From Mycobacterium sp. E3251 (lineage in GTDB: Bacteria; Actinomycetota; Actinomycetes; Mycobacteriales; Mycobacteriaceae), in the NCBI RefSeq assembly GCF_001666835.1, contig NZ_LZJF01000060.1, forward strand, positions 1 through 64,000: 64,000 nucleotides of DNA, in the 5' to 3' direction. Below are positions 24,061-32,787 of the stretch, piece after piece; position 1 is the stretch's first letter, and each line of letters begins with the position of its first letter. The notes beneath the pieces were generated by a model that saw nothing but the letters and a program-made list of their open reading frames with translations, made no database searches and was not told the origin of the DNA. The position numbers were made by a program, and so were the translations under genes.

Positions 24061-24801
24061 CTAGAACTCCTTGTGATTCACGTCGGTGATCAGGCCACCG
24101 TCCATTATGAATTCGCTGCCGGTGGAGTAGGACGACTCGTCGCTGGCCAGGAAAAGGATGAACGTCGCGACTTCCCGAACCTCGCCCGGACGCCCCAGCG
24201 GGATCGTCACCATGTCCTCGGGCAGGTGGGCGGTCATCGGGGTGCGGATGAACCCCGGGTGCACGGAGTTCACCCGAATGTTGTGCGGCGCCAGCTCCAA
24301 TGCCGCCGACTTCGCCAGTCCGCGCACCCCCCACTTGGAGGCGACGTAGGGGTGCACCATGGGCGCGCCGCGCAGGCCCTCGATGGAGGACACGTTGATG
24401 ATCGAGCCGCCGCCGGCCGTGATCATCGGCTCGACCGCAGCCCGCATGCCCAGGAAGGTCCCGGTCAGGTTGACGTCAATCACCTTCTGCCACTTGGCCA
24501 GATCGAAGCTTTTCAACGGGCCGAGCGCGACGGTGCCGGCGTTGTTGACCAGCACGTTGAGCTTGCCGAATTCGCCGACCGCGGTGGCGACGGCGGCGTC
24601 CCACTGGTCGGGCTGGGTGACGTCGAGATGCACATAGCGCGCGGAGTCGCCGATCTCGTCGGCCAGCGCCTTGCCCTGGTCGTCGAGAATGTCGCCGATG
24701 ACGACCTTGGCGCCTTCCTCGACGAGCAGGCGCGCGTCTTCGGCTCCCATACCGCCAGCGCCGCCACTGATCAGCGCTACCTTGCCGTCTACCCGACCCA
24801 C
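24061..24801 (-). CDS. SDR, 3-alpha/20-beta-hydroxysteroid dehydrogenase-like
   Basis: This 246-residue SDR has SGGAGGMGAEDARLL as cofactor loop, NNAG, INVSSIEG and YVASKWG as the catalytic Ser-Tyr-Lys set, and SSYSTGSEFIMDGG. The sequence resembles M. tuberculosis Rv2002 (FabG3), an NADH-linked 20-beta-hydroxysteroid dehydrogenase, notably in GDILDDQGKALA, YVHLDVTQPDQW and VNNAG. A hydroxysteroid or related alcohol substrate is therefore plausible. The start is GTG at 24801, seven bases after AAGGAG. It follows the reductase-like gene at 24818 with a 16-bp gap, forming a two-gene operon. Confidence 0.88.
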   Translation of the reverse strand: MGRVDGKVALISGGAGGMGAEDARLLVEEGAKVVIGDILDDQGKALADEIGDSARYVHLDVTQPDQWDAAVATAVGEFGKLNVLVNNAGTVALGPLKSFDLAKWQKVIDVNLTGTFLGMRAAVEPMITAGGGSIINVSSIEGLRGAPMVHPYVASKWGVRGLAKSAALELAPHNIRVNSVHPGFIRTPMTAHLPEDMVTIPLGRPGEVREVATFILFLASDESSYSTGSEFIMDGGLITDVNHKEF

Positions 24802-24817
24802 GCGGGTCTCCTTTCGT

Positions 24818-25918
24818 TTAGGTGGTCACCAAAGTGCTTGGTGCGTAAAGGCCTTTGCCGGTTATCAGCGGCAGGTCGAGGGTGCTCCGGATGCCCGGCG
24901 GTGCCGCGATCACCGCCGGAATGGCGTTGACGATGCGGCCCGCGGCGCCGGCGATCGCGGCGTGGTTGTGGTCGCCCTTGCGACTGCTCGGGACGATGTC
25001 GACGGCGCACGACGGCTCCCCGGTGATCTCGACGCGGTAGGAGCCGTCGCCCGCGGCGGGCTGGGGTAGGTCGGGGCGCAGGTCCGGCCGCAACCGGGTG
25101 ACGTGTTCGATGACGATGGCGGGGTGGCCCTTGACCATGCCGCGAATCTCGAACTGCAGTACGGCCACCGTGCCCTTGGCCACGTGGCCGACCGCGATGT
25201 CGAAATCCTCGGGCGCGGGCTCGCGCTGGTAGGACTCGGTGATCTCGTCGACCTCGATGCCGAGACCGGCCGCCAGCTGACGGATCGCGGTTCCCCAGGC
25301 GATGCTGAGGATGCCCGGCTGCAGCAGCATGGGGATCTCGTCCATGGGCTTGGCGAATCCCATGTAGTCCATGACCTCGGTACCGTTGTACGACGCGTAG
25401 TCGTGAATCTCCATGCAGCGCACCTGATCGATGCGCTGGCAGGTCCCGGCCAGCACGAACGGAATCAGGTCGTTGGCGAATCCCGGGTCCACACCACTGA
25501 TGAAGATGCTCGAATTGCCTTGCTTGGCAGCGTCTTCCACGCGAGCGATGTACTTGTCGGGCATCACGCCCCACGGGTATTGCAGGAGCCCCGGCGAGGA
25601 GCCGACGACGTTGATGCCGGCGGCCAGGATGCGCATCACGTCGGCCATCGCGTCGGGCAGCCGGGTGTCGCCCATGGCGCAGTAAACGACGCACTCGGGC
25701 TTCGCGGCGATGATGGCATCCAGATCCGCGACGGCCTTGACGCCGGTCACGGCGCCCGCATCCAAGCCGACACCGCACAGCTCGCCGGCGTCCCTGCCGA
25801 CCTTCTCCGGGGTGGACACGCAGACGCCCGTCAGCTCGAATTGCGGGTTGGTGATCAGTTCGGCCAGGGCTAACCCTCCGACGTTTCCGGTACCGACGTG
25901 CGCGACGCGGATCGCCAT
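24818..25918 (-). CDS. Dihydrodipicolinate reductase-like oxidoreductase
   Basis: This 366-residue protein has an N-terminal NAD(P)-binding Rossmann fold (VAHVGTGNVGGLALAELI) with DapB/2,4-diaminopentanoate-dehydrogenase-like organisation: VVYCAMGDTRLPDAM, GVDPGFANDLIPFVLAGTC and a C-terminal GHPAIVIEHVTR segment. Mycobacteria carry many such proteins, often beside steroid or lipid genes, with no proven substrate. ATG at 25918 follows GGAGA; the longer frame to 25984 lacks support. It probably forms an operon with the SDR downstream. Confidence 0.85.
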   Translation of the reverse strand: MAIRVAHVGTGNVGGLALAELITNPQFELTGVCVSTPEKVGRDAGELCGVGLDAGAVTGVKAVADLDAIIAAKPECVVYCAMGDTRLPDAMADVMRILAAGINVVGSSPGLLQYPWGVMPDKYIARVEDAAKQGNSSIFISGVDPGFANDLIPFVLAGTCQRIDQVRCMEIHDYASYNGTEVMDYMGFAKPMDEIPMLLQPGILSIAWGTAIRQLAAGLGIEVDEITESYQREPAPEDFDIAVGHVAKGTVAVLQFEIRGMVKGHPAIVIEHVTRLRPDLRPDLPQPAAGDGSYRVEITGEPSCAVDIVPSSRKGDHNHAAIAGAAGRIVNAIPAVIAAPPGIRSTLDLPLITGKGLYAPSTLVTT

Positions 25919-25935
25919 GAGAGTCTCCGTCCTCT

Positions 25936-25979
25936 GAGCGCTCAAAACTTTTCTAGACACTAGTCCACAAAATTTGTGG
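25936..25979. promoter_or_regulatory. Two palindromes in a divergent promoter region
   Basis: TGAGCGCTCA at 25936-25945 is a perfect 10-bp palindrome, and CCACAAAATTTGTGG at 25965-25979 is a perfect inverted repeat around one base. They lie between the divergent reductase-like gene (start 25918) and the hydrolase (start 26029), as expected for operator sites. The sequence around the second also loosely resembles the 26-bp element but with different spacing. Confidence 0.5.
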
Positions 25980-26028
25980 CGCATACCGGCGGACCGACCC
26001 TGGACTCCTCGGGCAGAATGACTCGCCG

Positions 26029-26934
26029 ATGACAGAACGCGAAGACGTCCAATTCCCCTCCGGTGGCGATCTGATCAGCGCCTGGCTCTACCGGCCCGCT
26101 GGCGAAGGCCCCACCCCGCTTCTGGTGATGGCGCACGGCCTGGGCGGGGTGCGCACGATGCGGCTCGACGCCTACGCCGAGCGATTCAGCGCGGCAGGTT
26201 ACGCCTGCCTCGTGTTCGACTATCGCAATTTCGGCGACAGCGAGGGCCGGCCGCGCCAGGTGCTCGATATCGGGCTGCAGCTGGCCGACTGGGCCGCGGC
26301 GGTCGCCTACGCCCGCACCCTCACCGGAATCGATCCCAAACGAATCGCGTTGTGGGGCACTTCTTTTGCCGGCGGGCATGTGATCGCCACGGCGGCCCGG
26401 CTGCCGGGTATCGCCGCGGCGGTCGTCCAATGCCCCTTCACCGACGGTCTCGCGTCCGCGCGCACCATCAGCAACCCGTTGATCACGGCACGCATCACCG
26501 CGCGGGCGGTGCGCGACGCCGTCGGGGCCCGGTTGGGCCGCGCCCCGGTTATGGTCGCGACCGCGGGCCGGCCCGATGAGGTCGCGTTGTTGAACGCTCC
26601 CGACGCGTATGCCGGCTATCTGCGCCTGGTTCCCCACGGGGTGGAGCTACGCAACGAAGTCGCCGCCCGCATCGCGTTGCAGGTCTTCACCTATCGTCCG
26701 GGACGTCTCACGCCCAAGATCACCTGCCCGATCCTGTTCTGCGTGTGCGAAGCCGACTCGGTGGCTCCGGCGGCGGCGACGCTGCGCCATGCGGCCAAGG
26801 CCCCGCGCGGTGAGGTCAAGCTTTATCCCGAGGGCCATTTCGCGATCTACGTCGACGAGGCGTTCGAGCGTGTCGTGGCCGACCAGCTCGCCTTCCTCGA
26901 CAAGCACCTGAAGGGCGCGGCGTCGCCGGGCTAG
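26029..26934 (+). CDS. Alpha/beta hydrolase
   Basis: This 301-residue alpha/beta hydrolase has MAHGLGGVRTM as oxyanion region, GTSFAGG as nucleophile elbow (Ser near residue 107), an Asp in CEADSVAP and a His in PEGHFAIYVDE. It is a paralogue of the hydrolase at 10806-11711, with matching length and core motifs. It is transcribed divergently from the reductase-like gene and converges with the TetR gene, whose stop overlaps its own by four bases (CTAG). Substrate unknown. Confidence 0.9.
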   Translation: MTEREDVQFPSGGDLISAWLYRPAGEGPTPLLVMAHGLGGVRTMRLDAYAERFSAAGYACLVFDYRNFGDSEGRPRQVLDIGLQLADWAAAVAYARTLTGIDPKRIALWGTSFAGGHVIATAARLPGIAAAVVQCPFTDGLASARTISNPLITARITARAVRDAVGARLGRAPVMVATAGRPDEVALLNAPDAYAGYLRLVPHGVELRNEVAARIALQVFTYRPGRLTPKITCPILFCVCEADSVAPAAATLRHAAKAPRGEVKLYPEGHFAIYVDEAFERVVADQLAFLDKHLKGAASPG

Positions 26935-27554
26935 GGGCCGAGCGGAGAACTCGTGCGGATCGCTTCGTCGCGGATCAGGCCGCGCAGTAGTGCGGTGCTG
27001 AACTCGGCCGCGATCTCCTTGGCGCTGCGCCGACCGCTCGGCCGCAGCCACCGGTAGGCGCCGAGCGTCATGCCGATGTATCCGAGCGCCAGGACGTGGG
27101 AGTCGCACGGGTAGAACTCGCCGCTGGCGATCCCGCGGTCGATGAGGCCGTGCACGTGCTGGTAGACCTGGGCTTCCTTCTCGCGGACCTCGGCCACCTG
27201 TTCGCTGGTGAACCATTCGGTGATGTACGGCTGTTCTTGGAAGTACACGGCGGCGCGCTCGGGATCGCTTGCGATGCCGGTGAGCAGGCGGACGGTGTAC
27301 TGGTAGAGCGCCTCGCGGGCCGTCCAGGACGGGTCGTCGTGGACGGCGGCCAGCGTGCCCTCGGCGGCCTGCCGGTAGATGTCGAACAAGATCAGGGATT
27401 TGCTGGCGTAGTAGTGGTAGACCGTCGCCTTGTTCAACCCGATCACGTCGGCGACGTCGTCCATCCGGGTCCCGTGGTAGCCACGGGCGGCGAACAGCTT
27501 GGTCGCAACAGCCAGCAACTCCTCGCGCCGCGTAAGTCCGCTCTCGGATGGCAT
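26931..27554 (-). CDS. TetR-family regulator (Rv0158-like)
   Basis: This 207-residue TetR regulator has RREELLAVATKLFAARGYHGT followed by MDDVADVIGLNKATVYHYYASKS as the DNA-binding domain, and a helical C-terminal domain that includes AAVYFQEQPYITEWF. Its position beside the small gene at 27719 and pntB matches M. tuberculosis Rv0158. It has no ribosome site, so a leaderless message is possible. Upstream, at 27615-27628, lies an AAC-TG-GTT palindrome that may be its own operator. Confidence 0.9.
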   Translation of the reverse strand: MPSESGLTRREELLAVATKLFAARGYHGTRMDDVADVIGLNKATVYHYYASKSLILFDIYRQAAEGTLAAVHDDPSWTAREALYQYTVRLLTGIASDPERAAVYFQEQPYITEWFTSEQVAEVREKEAQVYQHVHGLIDRGIASGEFYPCDSHVLALGYIGMTLGAYRWLRPSGRRSAKEIAAEFSTALLRGLIRDEAIRTSSPLGP

Positions 27555-27614
27555 CTGTTCTCGCTATCTTCAATGCCGGGCCGGATGTCGGGTGCCAGGC
27601 AAGGCCCATTATCA

Positions 27615-27628
27615 ATCAACTGGTTGGA
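27615..27628. promoter_or_regulatory. Palindromic operator-like site (AACTGGTT core)
   Basis: The sequence ATCAACTGGTTGGA matches the published KstR-type pattern TnnAACnnGTTnnA at every fixed base except the first. It lies 61 bp upstream of the TetR start. It may be the autoregulatory site of this TetR rather than a KstR site; a single short palindrome is weak evidence either way. Confidence 0.4.
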
Positions 27629-27718
27629 CAGTCTAGGCAAACGCCAGGTGTCGTCCCGACGAGGATGGGACTAGACTCGCTTCACGAAAGCTCAAGTCGC
27701 GACTGGAGGGGTGGCCTC

Positions 27719-27844
27719 ATGGATCCGAACCCGGACTACGACGCTAGCGACGAAATCGAGTTCTTCTTCCGCTACGTGCCGTGGGGTCTGCGCGGCGTCG
27801 TCGACGGCAACGGCTACCCGCCGCCCGCCTACCCGCCGGTCTAG
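27719..27844 (+). CDS. Small conserved acidic/aromatic protein, 41 residues
   Basis: This tiny protein has a clear start, ATG at 27719 with GGAGGGG eight bases upstream. It begins MDPNPDYDASDEIEFFF, has a central RYVPWGLRG, and ends in a proline-tyrosine tail (YPPPAYPPV). It has no signal peptide, transmembrane helix or known domain. A short unannotated-type gene occupies the same position, between the TetR gene and pntB, in M. tuberculosis (Rv0157A as I recall). Its stop is 12 bp from the convergent pntB stop. Function unknown. Confidence 0.7.
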   Translation: MDPNPDYDASDEIEFFFRYVPWGLRGVVDGNGYPPPAYPPV

Positions 27845-27853
27845 CCGGCGCCG

Positions 27854-29281
27854 CTAGAGCGCTTTCAGTTCCTCGGCGACCTCGGTCACCGACTTCTTCG
27901 CATCCCCGAACAGCATCGTCGTCCCGTCGGCGTAGAACAGCGGGTTGTCGATGCCCGCGAACCCGGAATTCATCGACCGCTTGAGCACGATCACCGACTT
28001 GGCTTTGTCCACGTTCAGGATGGGCATGCCGTATATCGGACTCGATTGCTCGTTGCGGGCCGCCGGGTTGGTGACGTCGTTGGCGCCGATGACGATCGCG
28101 ACGTCGGTGCGGGAGAACTCGTCGTTGATGTCGTCCATGTCCTTCATGGCGTCGTAGTCGACTTCCGCCTCGGCCAGCAGCACGTTCATGTGACCGGGCA
28201 TCCGCCCCGCGACCGGGTGAATGGCGTACTTCACCGGCACGCCCTTTTCCTCCAGCAGGCTGGCCATGTCCTTGACGGCGTGCTGGGCCTGCGCGACCGC
28301 CAAGCCGTAGCCGGGCACCACGATCACCTGGTTGGCGTACGCCATCTGGATCGCGGCGTCGGCGGCCGAGGTCGCCTTGACGTGTTTGTCGCCGCCGTCC
28401 CCGCCGGCGCCCGGGGCCACGCCCCCACCGCCGAAACCGCCGGCGACGATCGCCGGGATGGAACGGTTCATCGCCTTGGCCATCAGGTTGGTCAGGATCG
28501 AACCGGACGCGCCGACGATCATGCCGGCCACGATCATCGCGGTGTTGTTGAGCGCCAGACCGGCCGCCGCGGCCGACAGCCCGGTCATCGCGTTGAGCAG
28601 CGAGATGACCACCGGCATGTCGGCGCCGCCGATGGGCAGCACCACCATCAGGCCGAGCACACCCGCGGCGACGAGGAGGCCGATCATCCACCAGAGCGAC
28701 GCCCCACCTGTCCCGGGATGGGCGTGGATGCCGACGATGACCGCGGCGGCCACCGCCGCCGCCAGCAGCAGCAGGTTGATCGGTTGCTGAACCTTGCCGA
28801 AGCCGATCGGCGAGCCGGAGATGATCTCCTGCAGCTTGCCGAAGGCGATGATCGATCCCCAGAACGAGATCGACCCGATGATCGCGGCGAACAGCGACGC
28901 GACCACGATGTGAACGGTCGGCGACTCCCCGTGTTGGAACGCCGAAAATCCTTTGGTCTCAATGAATTCCGCCAGCGCGATGAGCGCGACGGTGCCGCCG
29001 CCGACGCCGTTGAAGAACGCCACCAGCTGCGGCATGGCGGTCATCTTGGTCAGCCGCGCCGGCGGCACACCAAGCACGACGCCCACGACCAGGCCGGCGA
29101 TGATGAGCACCCACGACTCGGTGTGCCGGATCTTGATCAGGGTCGCGGCGACCGCGATGGCCATGCCGACCGCGGCGATCAGGTTGCCCCGCACCGCGGT
29201 CTTGGGCCCGGTCAGGCCCATCAAGCCGTAGATGAAGAGGGCGAACGAAATGATGTAGAGAACGGTGACCAAATAGTTCAT
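27854..29281 (-). CDS. pntB: NAD(P) transhydrogenase beta subunit
   Basis: This 475-residue protein is the NADP-binding subunit of proton-translocating transhydrogenase, which uses the proton gradient to reduce NADP with NADH at the cytoplasmic membrane. The first 270 or so residues carry about eight or nine hydrophobic helices; the last 180 form the NADP domain with VIVVPGYGLAVAQAQH, HPVAGRMPGHMNVLLAEA, VIGANDVTNPAA and SMNSGFAGIDNPLF. Length matches the family. It is last in the pntAa-pntAb-pntB operon and overlaps pntAb by four bases (ATGA). Confidence 0.97.
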   Translation of the reverse strand: MNYLVTVLYIISFALFIYGLMGLTGPKTAVRGNLIAAVGMAIAVAATLIKIRHTESWVLIIAGLVVGVVLGVPPARLTKMTAMPQLVAFFNGVGGGTVALIALAEFIETKGFSAFQHGESPTVHIVVASLFAAIIGSISFWGSIIAFGKLQEIISGSPIGFGKVQQPINLLLLAAAVAAAVIVGIHAHPGTGGASLWWMIGLLVAAGVLGLMVVLPIGGADMPVVISLLNAMTGLSAAAAGLALNNTAMIVAGMIVGASGSILTNLMAKAMNRSIPAIVAGGFGGGGVAPGAGGDGGDKHVKATSAADAAIQMAYANQVIVVPGYGLAVAQAQHAVKDMASLLEEKGVPVKYAIHPVAGRMPGHMNVLLAEAEVDYDAMKDMDDINDEFSRTDVAIVIGANDVTNPAARNEQSSPIYGMPILNVDKAKSVIVLKRSMNSGFAGIDNPLFYADGTTMLFGDAKKSVTEVAEELKAL

Positions 29282-29607
29282 TTCGCCGCCAGGTCTTCGG
29301 TCTTTACGGGCGCGGCCTTCTTCTTGCCTTTGAACATGCCCAGCATCCGGTCGGTGACGATGAAGCCGCCGATCACGTTGAGCGTCCCGAACACCACCGC
29401 GACGAACAGGATGATCTGCACCGCCAGCGATGGATGTTCAACCTCGCCGAAGACCACCAGCGCGCCGAGCACCACGATGCCGTGGATGGCGTTGGTCCCC
29501 GACATCAGCGGCGTGTGCAGCGTGTTGGGCACCTTGGAAATGACCGCGAACCCGACGAACCCGGACAGCACCAGGATCGCCAGATTGGCCAACAGCTCGT
29601 CGTACAT
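29278..29607 (-). CDS. pntAb: NAD(P) transhydrogenase alpha subunit, membrane part
   Basis: This 109-residue protein has three hydrophobic helices (LANLAILVLSGFVGFAVIS, IHGIVVLGALVVFGEV, ILFVAVVFGTLNVIGG region) and is the small membrane segment of the alpha subunit in organisms with a split PntA. It starts two bases after the pntAa stop and overlaps pntB by four, so stoichiometric translation is likely. The charged C-terminal tail (FKGKKKAAPVKTED) is cytoplasmic. Confidence 0.95.
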   Translation of the reverse strand: MYDELLANLAILVLSGFVGFAVISKVPNTLHTPLMSGTNAIHGIVVLGALVVFGEVEHPSLAVQIILFVAVVFGTLNVIGGFIVTDRMLGMFKGKKKAAPVKTEDLAAK

Positions 29608-29609
29608 GT

Positions 29610-30707
29610 CTAGGAGTCCTCTTTTCCGGCCCGCGTGACACAGGCCGCCGCGACGACCTCGTCGTCGAAGTCGGGGGCCAGCTTGCCGTCTTTGATCAAC
29701 AGGTCCAGGAGCGCCGTGATGTTCTTGCTGTAGAGCTCGCTGGCGTGCTCGGGCATGGTTGCCGGCAGGTTCAGCGGCGAGGCGATGGTGACGTCGTGCT
29801 TGACGACCGTCCGCCCCGGTTCGGTCAGTTCGCAGTTGCCCCCGGTCTCCCCCGCCAGGTCGACCACCACGCTGCCGGGCTTCATCGACTCCACCGCCGC
29901 GGCGGTCACCAGCCGCGGCGCGGGGCGCCCCGGGACCAACGCGGTGGTGATCACCACGTCGAACCCGGCGATCGCCTTCTCCAGGGATTCCTGCTGCTGG
30001 GCGCGTTCTTCCTCGGTGAGCTCGCGGGCGTACCCGCCCTCACCGGCCGCGTCGATGCCGATGTCGAGCCACTGGGCTCCCACCGAACGGACCTGGTCGG
30101 CAACCTCCGGGCGCACGTCGTAGCCGGAGGTGCGCGCGCCCAGCCGCTTGGCCGTCGCCAGCGCCTGCAACCCGGCCACCCCGACGCCGAGCACCAGCAC
30201 GCTCGCCGGCTTCACGGTGCCGGCCGCGGTCGTCAGCATCGGGAAGAACCGGGTCGACTCGGACGCCGCCAGTAGCACGGCCTTATAGCCGGCGACGTTG
30301 GCCTGCGACGACAGCGCATCCATGACCTGGGCGCGCGAGATCCGCGGGATCGCCTCGAGCGCGAACGCCTGCACCCCGGCCTCGGTGAGGGCGCCGATCG
30401 AGTTGTCGGCGTTGCGCGGCGCCAGGAACCCGATCAAGGTCTGCCCGCGGCGCAACCTGCCGACCTCCTCTTTGGTCGGCGGCGCCACCTTGACGACGAC
30501 GTCGGCGGCCCAGGCGTCCCCGATGCTGGCGCCGGCCTCGGTGTAGAGCTGGTCAGGGAGCAACGCGCCCTCGCCCGCGCCCGACTCGACCACCACGGCC
30601 ACACCGCCGCTGATCAGCGCCGCCACCGCCTTGGGTACCAGCGCGACCCGTCGCTCGTCGGACCCGGACTCGGCGACCACCCCTACCGTCGTCTGCGCAT
30701 CTGTCAT
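29610..30707 (-). CDS. pntAa: NAD(P) transhydrogenase alpha subunit, NAD-binding part
   Basis: This 365-residue soluble subunit binds NAD(H) in the transhydrogenase complex. It resembles alanine dehydrogenase: ERRVALVPKAVAALI at the N-terminus, VLVLGVGVAGLQALATAKRLGA as the Rossmann loop near residue 170, and ALVPGRPAPRLVTAAAVESMKPGSVVVDLAGETGGN toward the end. It is the promoter-proximal gene of the three-gene operon. The 227 bp upstream contain its promoter but no site I can name. Confidence 0.96.
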   Translation of the reverse strand: MTDAQTTVGVVAESGSDERRVALVPKAVAALISGGVAVVVESGAGEGALLPDQLYTEAGASIGDAWAADVVVKVAPPTKEEVGRLRRGQTLIGFLAPRNADNSIGALTEAGVQAFALEAIPRISRAQVMDALSSQANVAGYKAVLLAASESTRFFPMLTTAAGTVKPASVLVLGVGVAGLQALATAKRLGARTSGYDVRPEVADQVRSVGAQWLDIGIDAAGEGGYARELTEEERAQQQESLEKAIAGFDVVITTALVPGRPAPRLVTAAAVESMKPGSVVVDLAGETGGNCELTEPGRTVVKHDVTIASPLNLPATMPEHASELYSKNITALLDLLIKDGKLAPDFDDEVVAAACVTRAGKEDS

Positions 30708-30934
30708 GGCGCGTACATCTGCTTTCCCGCACTTTCCTGCCGTTTGATGTGCCGCTGGCTGGCCGCACGCTTCGCTACCTTAACGCCTGCCGGGTTTCGC
30801 CCCGGACGTGCGATCGACCGGGCGGGACACCACCGGCGCGGCAGATGGACTCCCGTCGATGGTTCGTTACCCGAGGCGCACGCAGTAGCGGCCGCGGCGT
30901 TGTGGACCCACAAGACCGCGTTGTGGCCGGTTGG

Positions 30935-31396
30935 CTACCAGAGCGGGATGTCCTGCCCGTGTTCCGCCGCCGGCCGGGGCCCGAAGTAGCGGCGTTCGGA
31001 CTCGTCGATCCGCACGTCGTTGATGCTGGCCTCGCGGCGCGCCATCAACCCCGACGGCGAGAACTCCCACAGCTCGTTGCCGTAGCTGCGATACCACTGG
31101 CCGCTGGCGTCGTGGCACTCGTACTGAAACCGCACGGCGATCCGGTTGCCGTGGAAGTCCCACAAACTTTTTCGCAACGCGTAGTCGAGCTCGCGCTGCC
31201 ACTTGCGGGTCAGGAACGCCACGATCGCTTCCCGGCCCACGACATGTTCGTCGCGATTGCGCCACTGCGAGTCGGGCGTGTACGCCAGGCTGACGCGGTG
31301 CGGATCGCAGGTGTTCCACGCGTCCTCGGCGGCCTGCACCTTCTCCAGGGCGGTCTCAGCGGTGAACGGGGGGAACGGCGGACGGGATTCGGTCAT
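30935..31396 (-). CDS. DUF1348/NTF2-like protein
   Basis: This 153-residue protein has the conserved pattern of the DUF1348 family: [70 protein letters not shown] and [10 protein letters not shown]. The fold is NTF2-like; the biological role is not established. I take the ATG at 31396, though an ATG three codons earlier (31405) is possible. It is not in an operon: pntAa lies 227 bp away in the same direction and fadE2 is divergent. Confidence 0.85.
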   Translation of the reverse strand: MTESRPPFPPFTAETALEKVQAAEDAWNTCDPHRVSLAYTPDSQWRNRDEHVVGREAIVAFLTRKWQRELDYALRKSLWDFHGNRIAVRFQYECHDASGQWYRSYGNELWEFSPSGLMARREASINDVRIDESERRYFGPRPAAEHGQDIPLW

Positions 31397-31554
31397 GGCG
31401 TCCATCGTGCGCCGTCGCGATCGCGGACCACACCTCGAGCCTGCAATCAGGCACACTCCTCGCGGCGTGTCGTGTGCGTGGTTTCAGTGTCGCGAAGGTG
31501 ACCAATAAGGCTCGGCCATATGGGCCGTCGCGGCACGTGTCCTATGGTGGCGGC

Positions 31555-32787
31555 ATGGACTTCGCGATGTCGGCCAAAGCCAACGATTACCACAAGCGAT
31601 TGACCGACTTCGTGACCGAGCACGTCTTCCCGGCCGAGGCCGAATACGACAAGTACCGAGACGAGGCCGGCCCCAACGATCACACGGTCCCGCCGATCAT
31701 CGAGGAGCTCAAGACCAAGGCCCGGGAGCGCGGCCTGTGGAACCTGTTCCTGCCGGCCGAGTCGGGTTTGACCAACCTGGAATACGCGCCCCTGGCCGAG
31801 ATCAGCGGCTGGAGCCTGGAGATCGCCCCCGAGGCGCTCAACTGCGCGGCGCCCGACACCGGCAACATGGAGACCCTGCACCTGTTCGCCACCGAGGAAC
31901 AGCGCAAGCAGTGGCTGGAGCCGTTGCTCAACGGTGAGATCCGCAGCGGCTTTTCGATGACCGAGCCGGCGGTCGCCAGCAGCGACGCCCGCAACATCGA
32001 GACCTCCATCGTGCGCGACGGTGGCGACTACGTGATCAACGGCCGCAAGTGGTGGACGTCGGGGGCGTCCGACCCGCGCTGCAAGATCCTCATCGTGATG
32101 GGCCGCACCAACCCCGAGGCGGCAAGCCACCAGCAGCAGTCGATGGTGCTGGTGCCGATTGACACGCCGGGCGTGACCGTGGTCCGCTCCACCACGGTGT
32201 TCGGCTTCCAGGACCAGCCGGGGCACTGCGAGATCATCTACGACAACGTCCGGGTGCCCGTCACCAACCTGCTGGGCGAAGAGGGCGGGGGCTTCGCGAT
32301 CGCGCAGGCGAGGCTGGGCCCGGGCCGCATCCACCACTGCATGCGTGCGCTGGGCGGCTCCGAACGGGCGCTGGCCCTGATGGTGGACCGGGCGCAGAAC
32401 CGGGTGGCATTCGGCCGCCCGCTGGCCGAGCAGGGCGTGGTGCGCGAGGCGATTGCCAAGTCCCGCAACGAGATCGATCAGGCGCGGCTGTTGTGCGAGA
32501 AGGCGGCGTGGACGATCGACCAGCATGGGAATAAGGCCGCGCACACGCTGGTCTCGCAGATCAAGGCGGTCGCGCCGCAGGTGGCGTGCAACGTGATCGA
32601 CCGTGCTATTCAGGTGCACGGGGCCGCGGGCGTCAGCGAGGACACGGTGCTGGCCCGCATGTACGCCTGGCACCGGGCGATGCGCCTCTTCGACGGTCCC
32701 GACGAGGTACACATGCGGACCATCGCGCGCGCCGAGCTCGGCCGGGAGAAGTCCCCGCTCGCCGCGGCGGTCACCTCGCATGACTGA
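31555..32787 (+). CDS. fadE2: Acyl-CoA dehydrogenase FadE2
   Basis: This 410-residue acyl-CoA dehydrogenase has SGFSMTEPAVASSDA as the flavin motif, GRKWWTSGASDPRC, and VHGAAGVSEDTVLARMYAWHRAMRLFDGPDEVHMRTIA at the C-terminus, the pattern of the ACAD10/11-like branch. Order and pairing with a downstream tyrosine phosphatase match M. tuberculosis Rv0154c-Rv0153c. ATG at 31555 begins at the homologous MDFAMSAKA; an in-frame GTG or ATG at 31474 would add unrelated residues. It is translationally coupled to ptbB by an 8-bp overlap. Confidence 0.93.
   Translation: MDFAMSAKANDYHKRLTDFVTEHVFPAEAEYDKYRDEAGPNDHTVPPIIEELKTKARERGLWNLFLPAESGLTNLEYAPLAEISGWSLEIAPEALNCAAPDTGNMETLHLFATEEQRKQWLEPLLNGEIRSGFSMTEPAVASSDARNIETSIVRDGGDYVINGRKWWTSGASDPRCKILIVMGRTNPEAASHQQQSMVLVPIDTPGVTVVRSTTVFGFQDQPGHCEIIYDNVRVPVTNLLGEEGGGFAIAQARLGPGRIHHCMRALGGSERALALMVDRAQNRVAFGRPLAEQGVVREAIAKSRNEIDQARLLCEKAAWTIDQHGNKAAHTLVSQIKAVAPQVACNVIDRAIQVHGAAGVSEDTVLARMYAWHRAMRLFDGPDEVHMRTIARAELGREKSPLAAAVTSHD

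Noticed and set aside
25955-25980. A fourth copy of the 26-bp element near the reductase-like gene
   Set aside because: GACACT and TTTGT are present but the spacing is one base longer and the AAAG end is GGCG, so it does not meet the fixed pattern.
28046-29638. A 530-codon plus-strand open frame
   Set aside because: It mirrors pntB and pntAb on the other strand; the composition is His/Asp/Arg-rich, typical of antisense translation.
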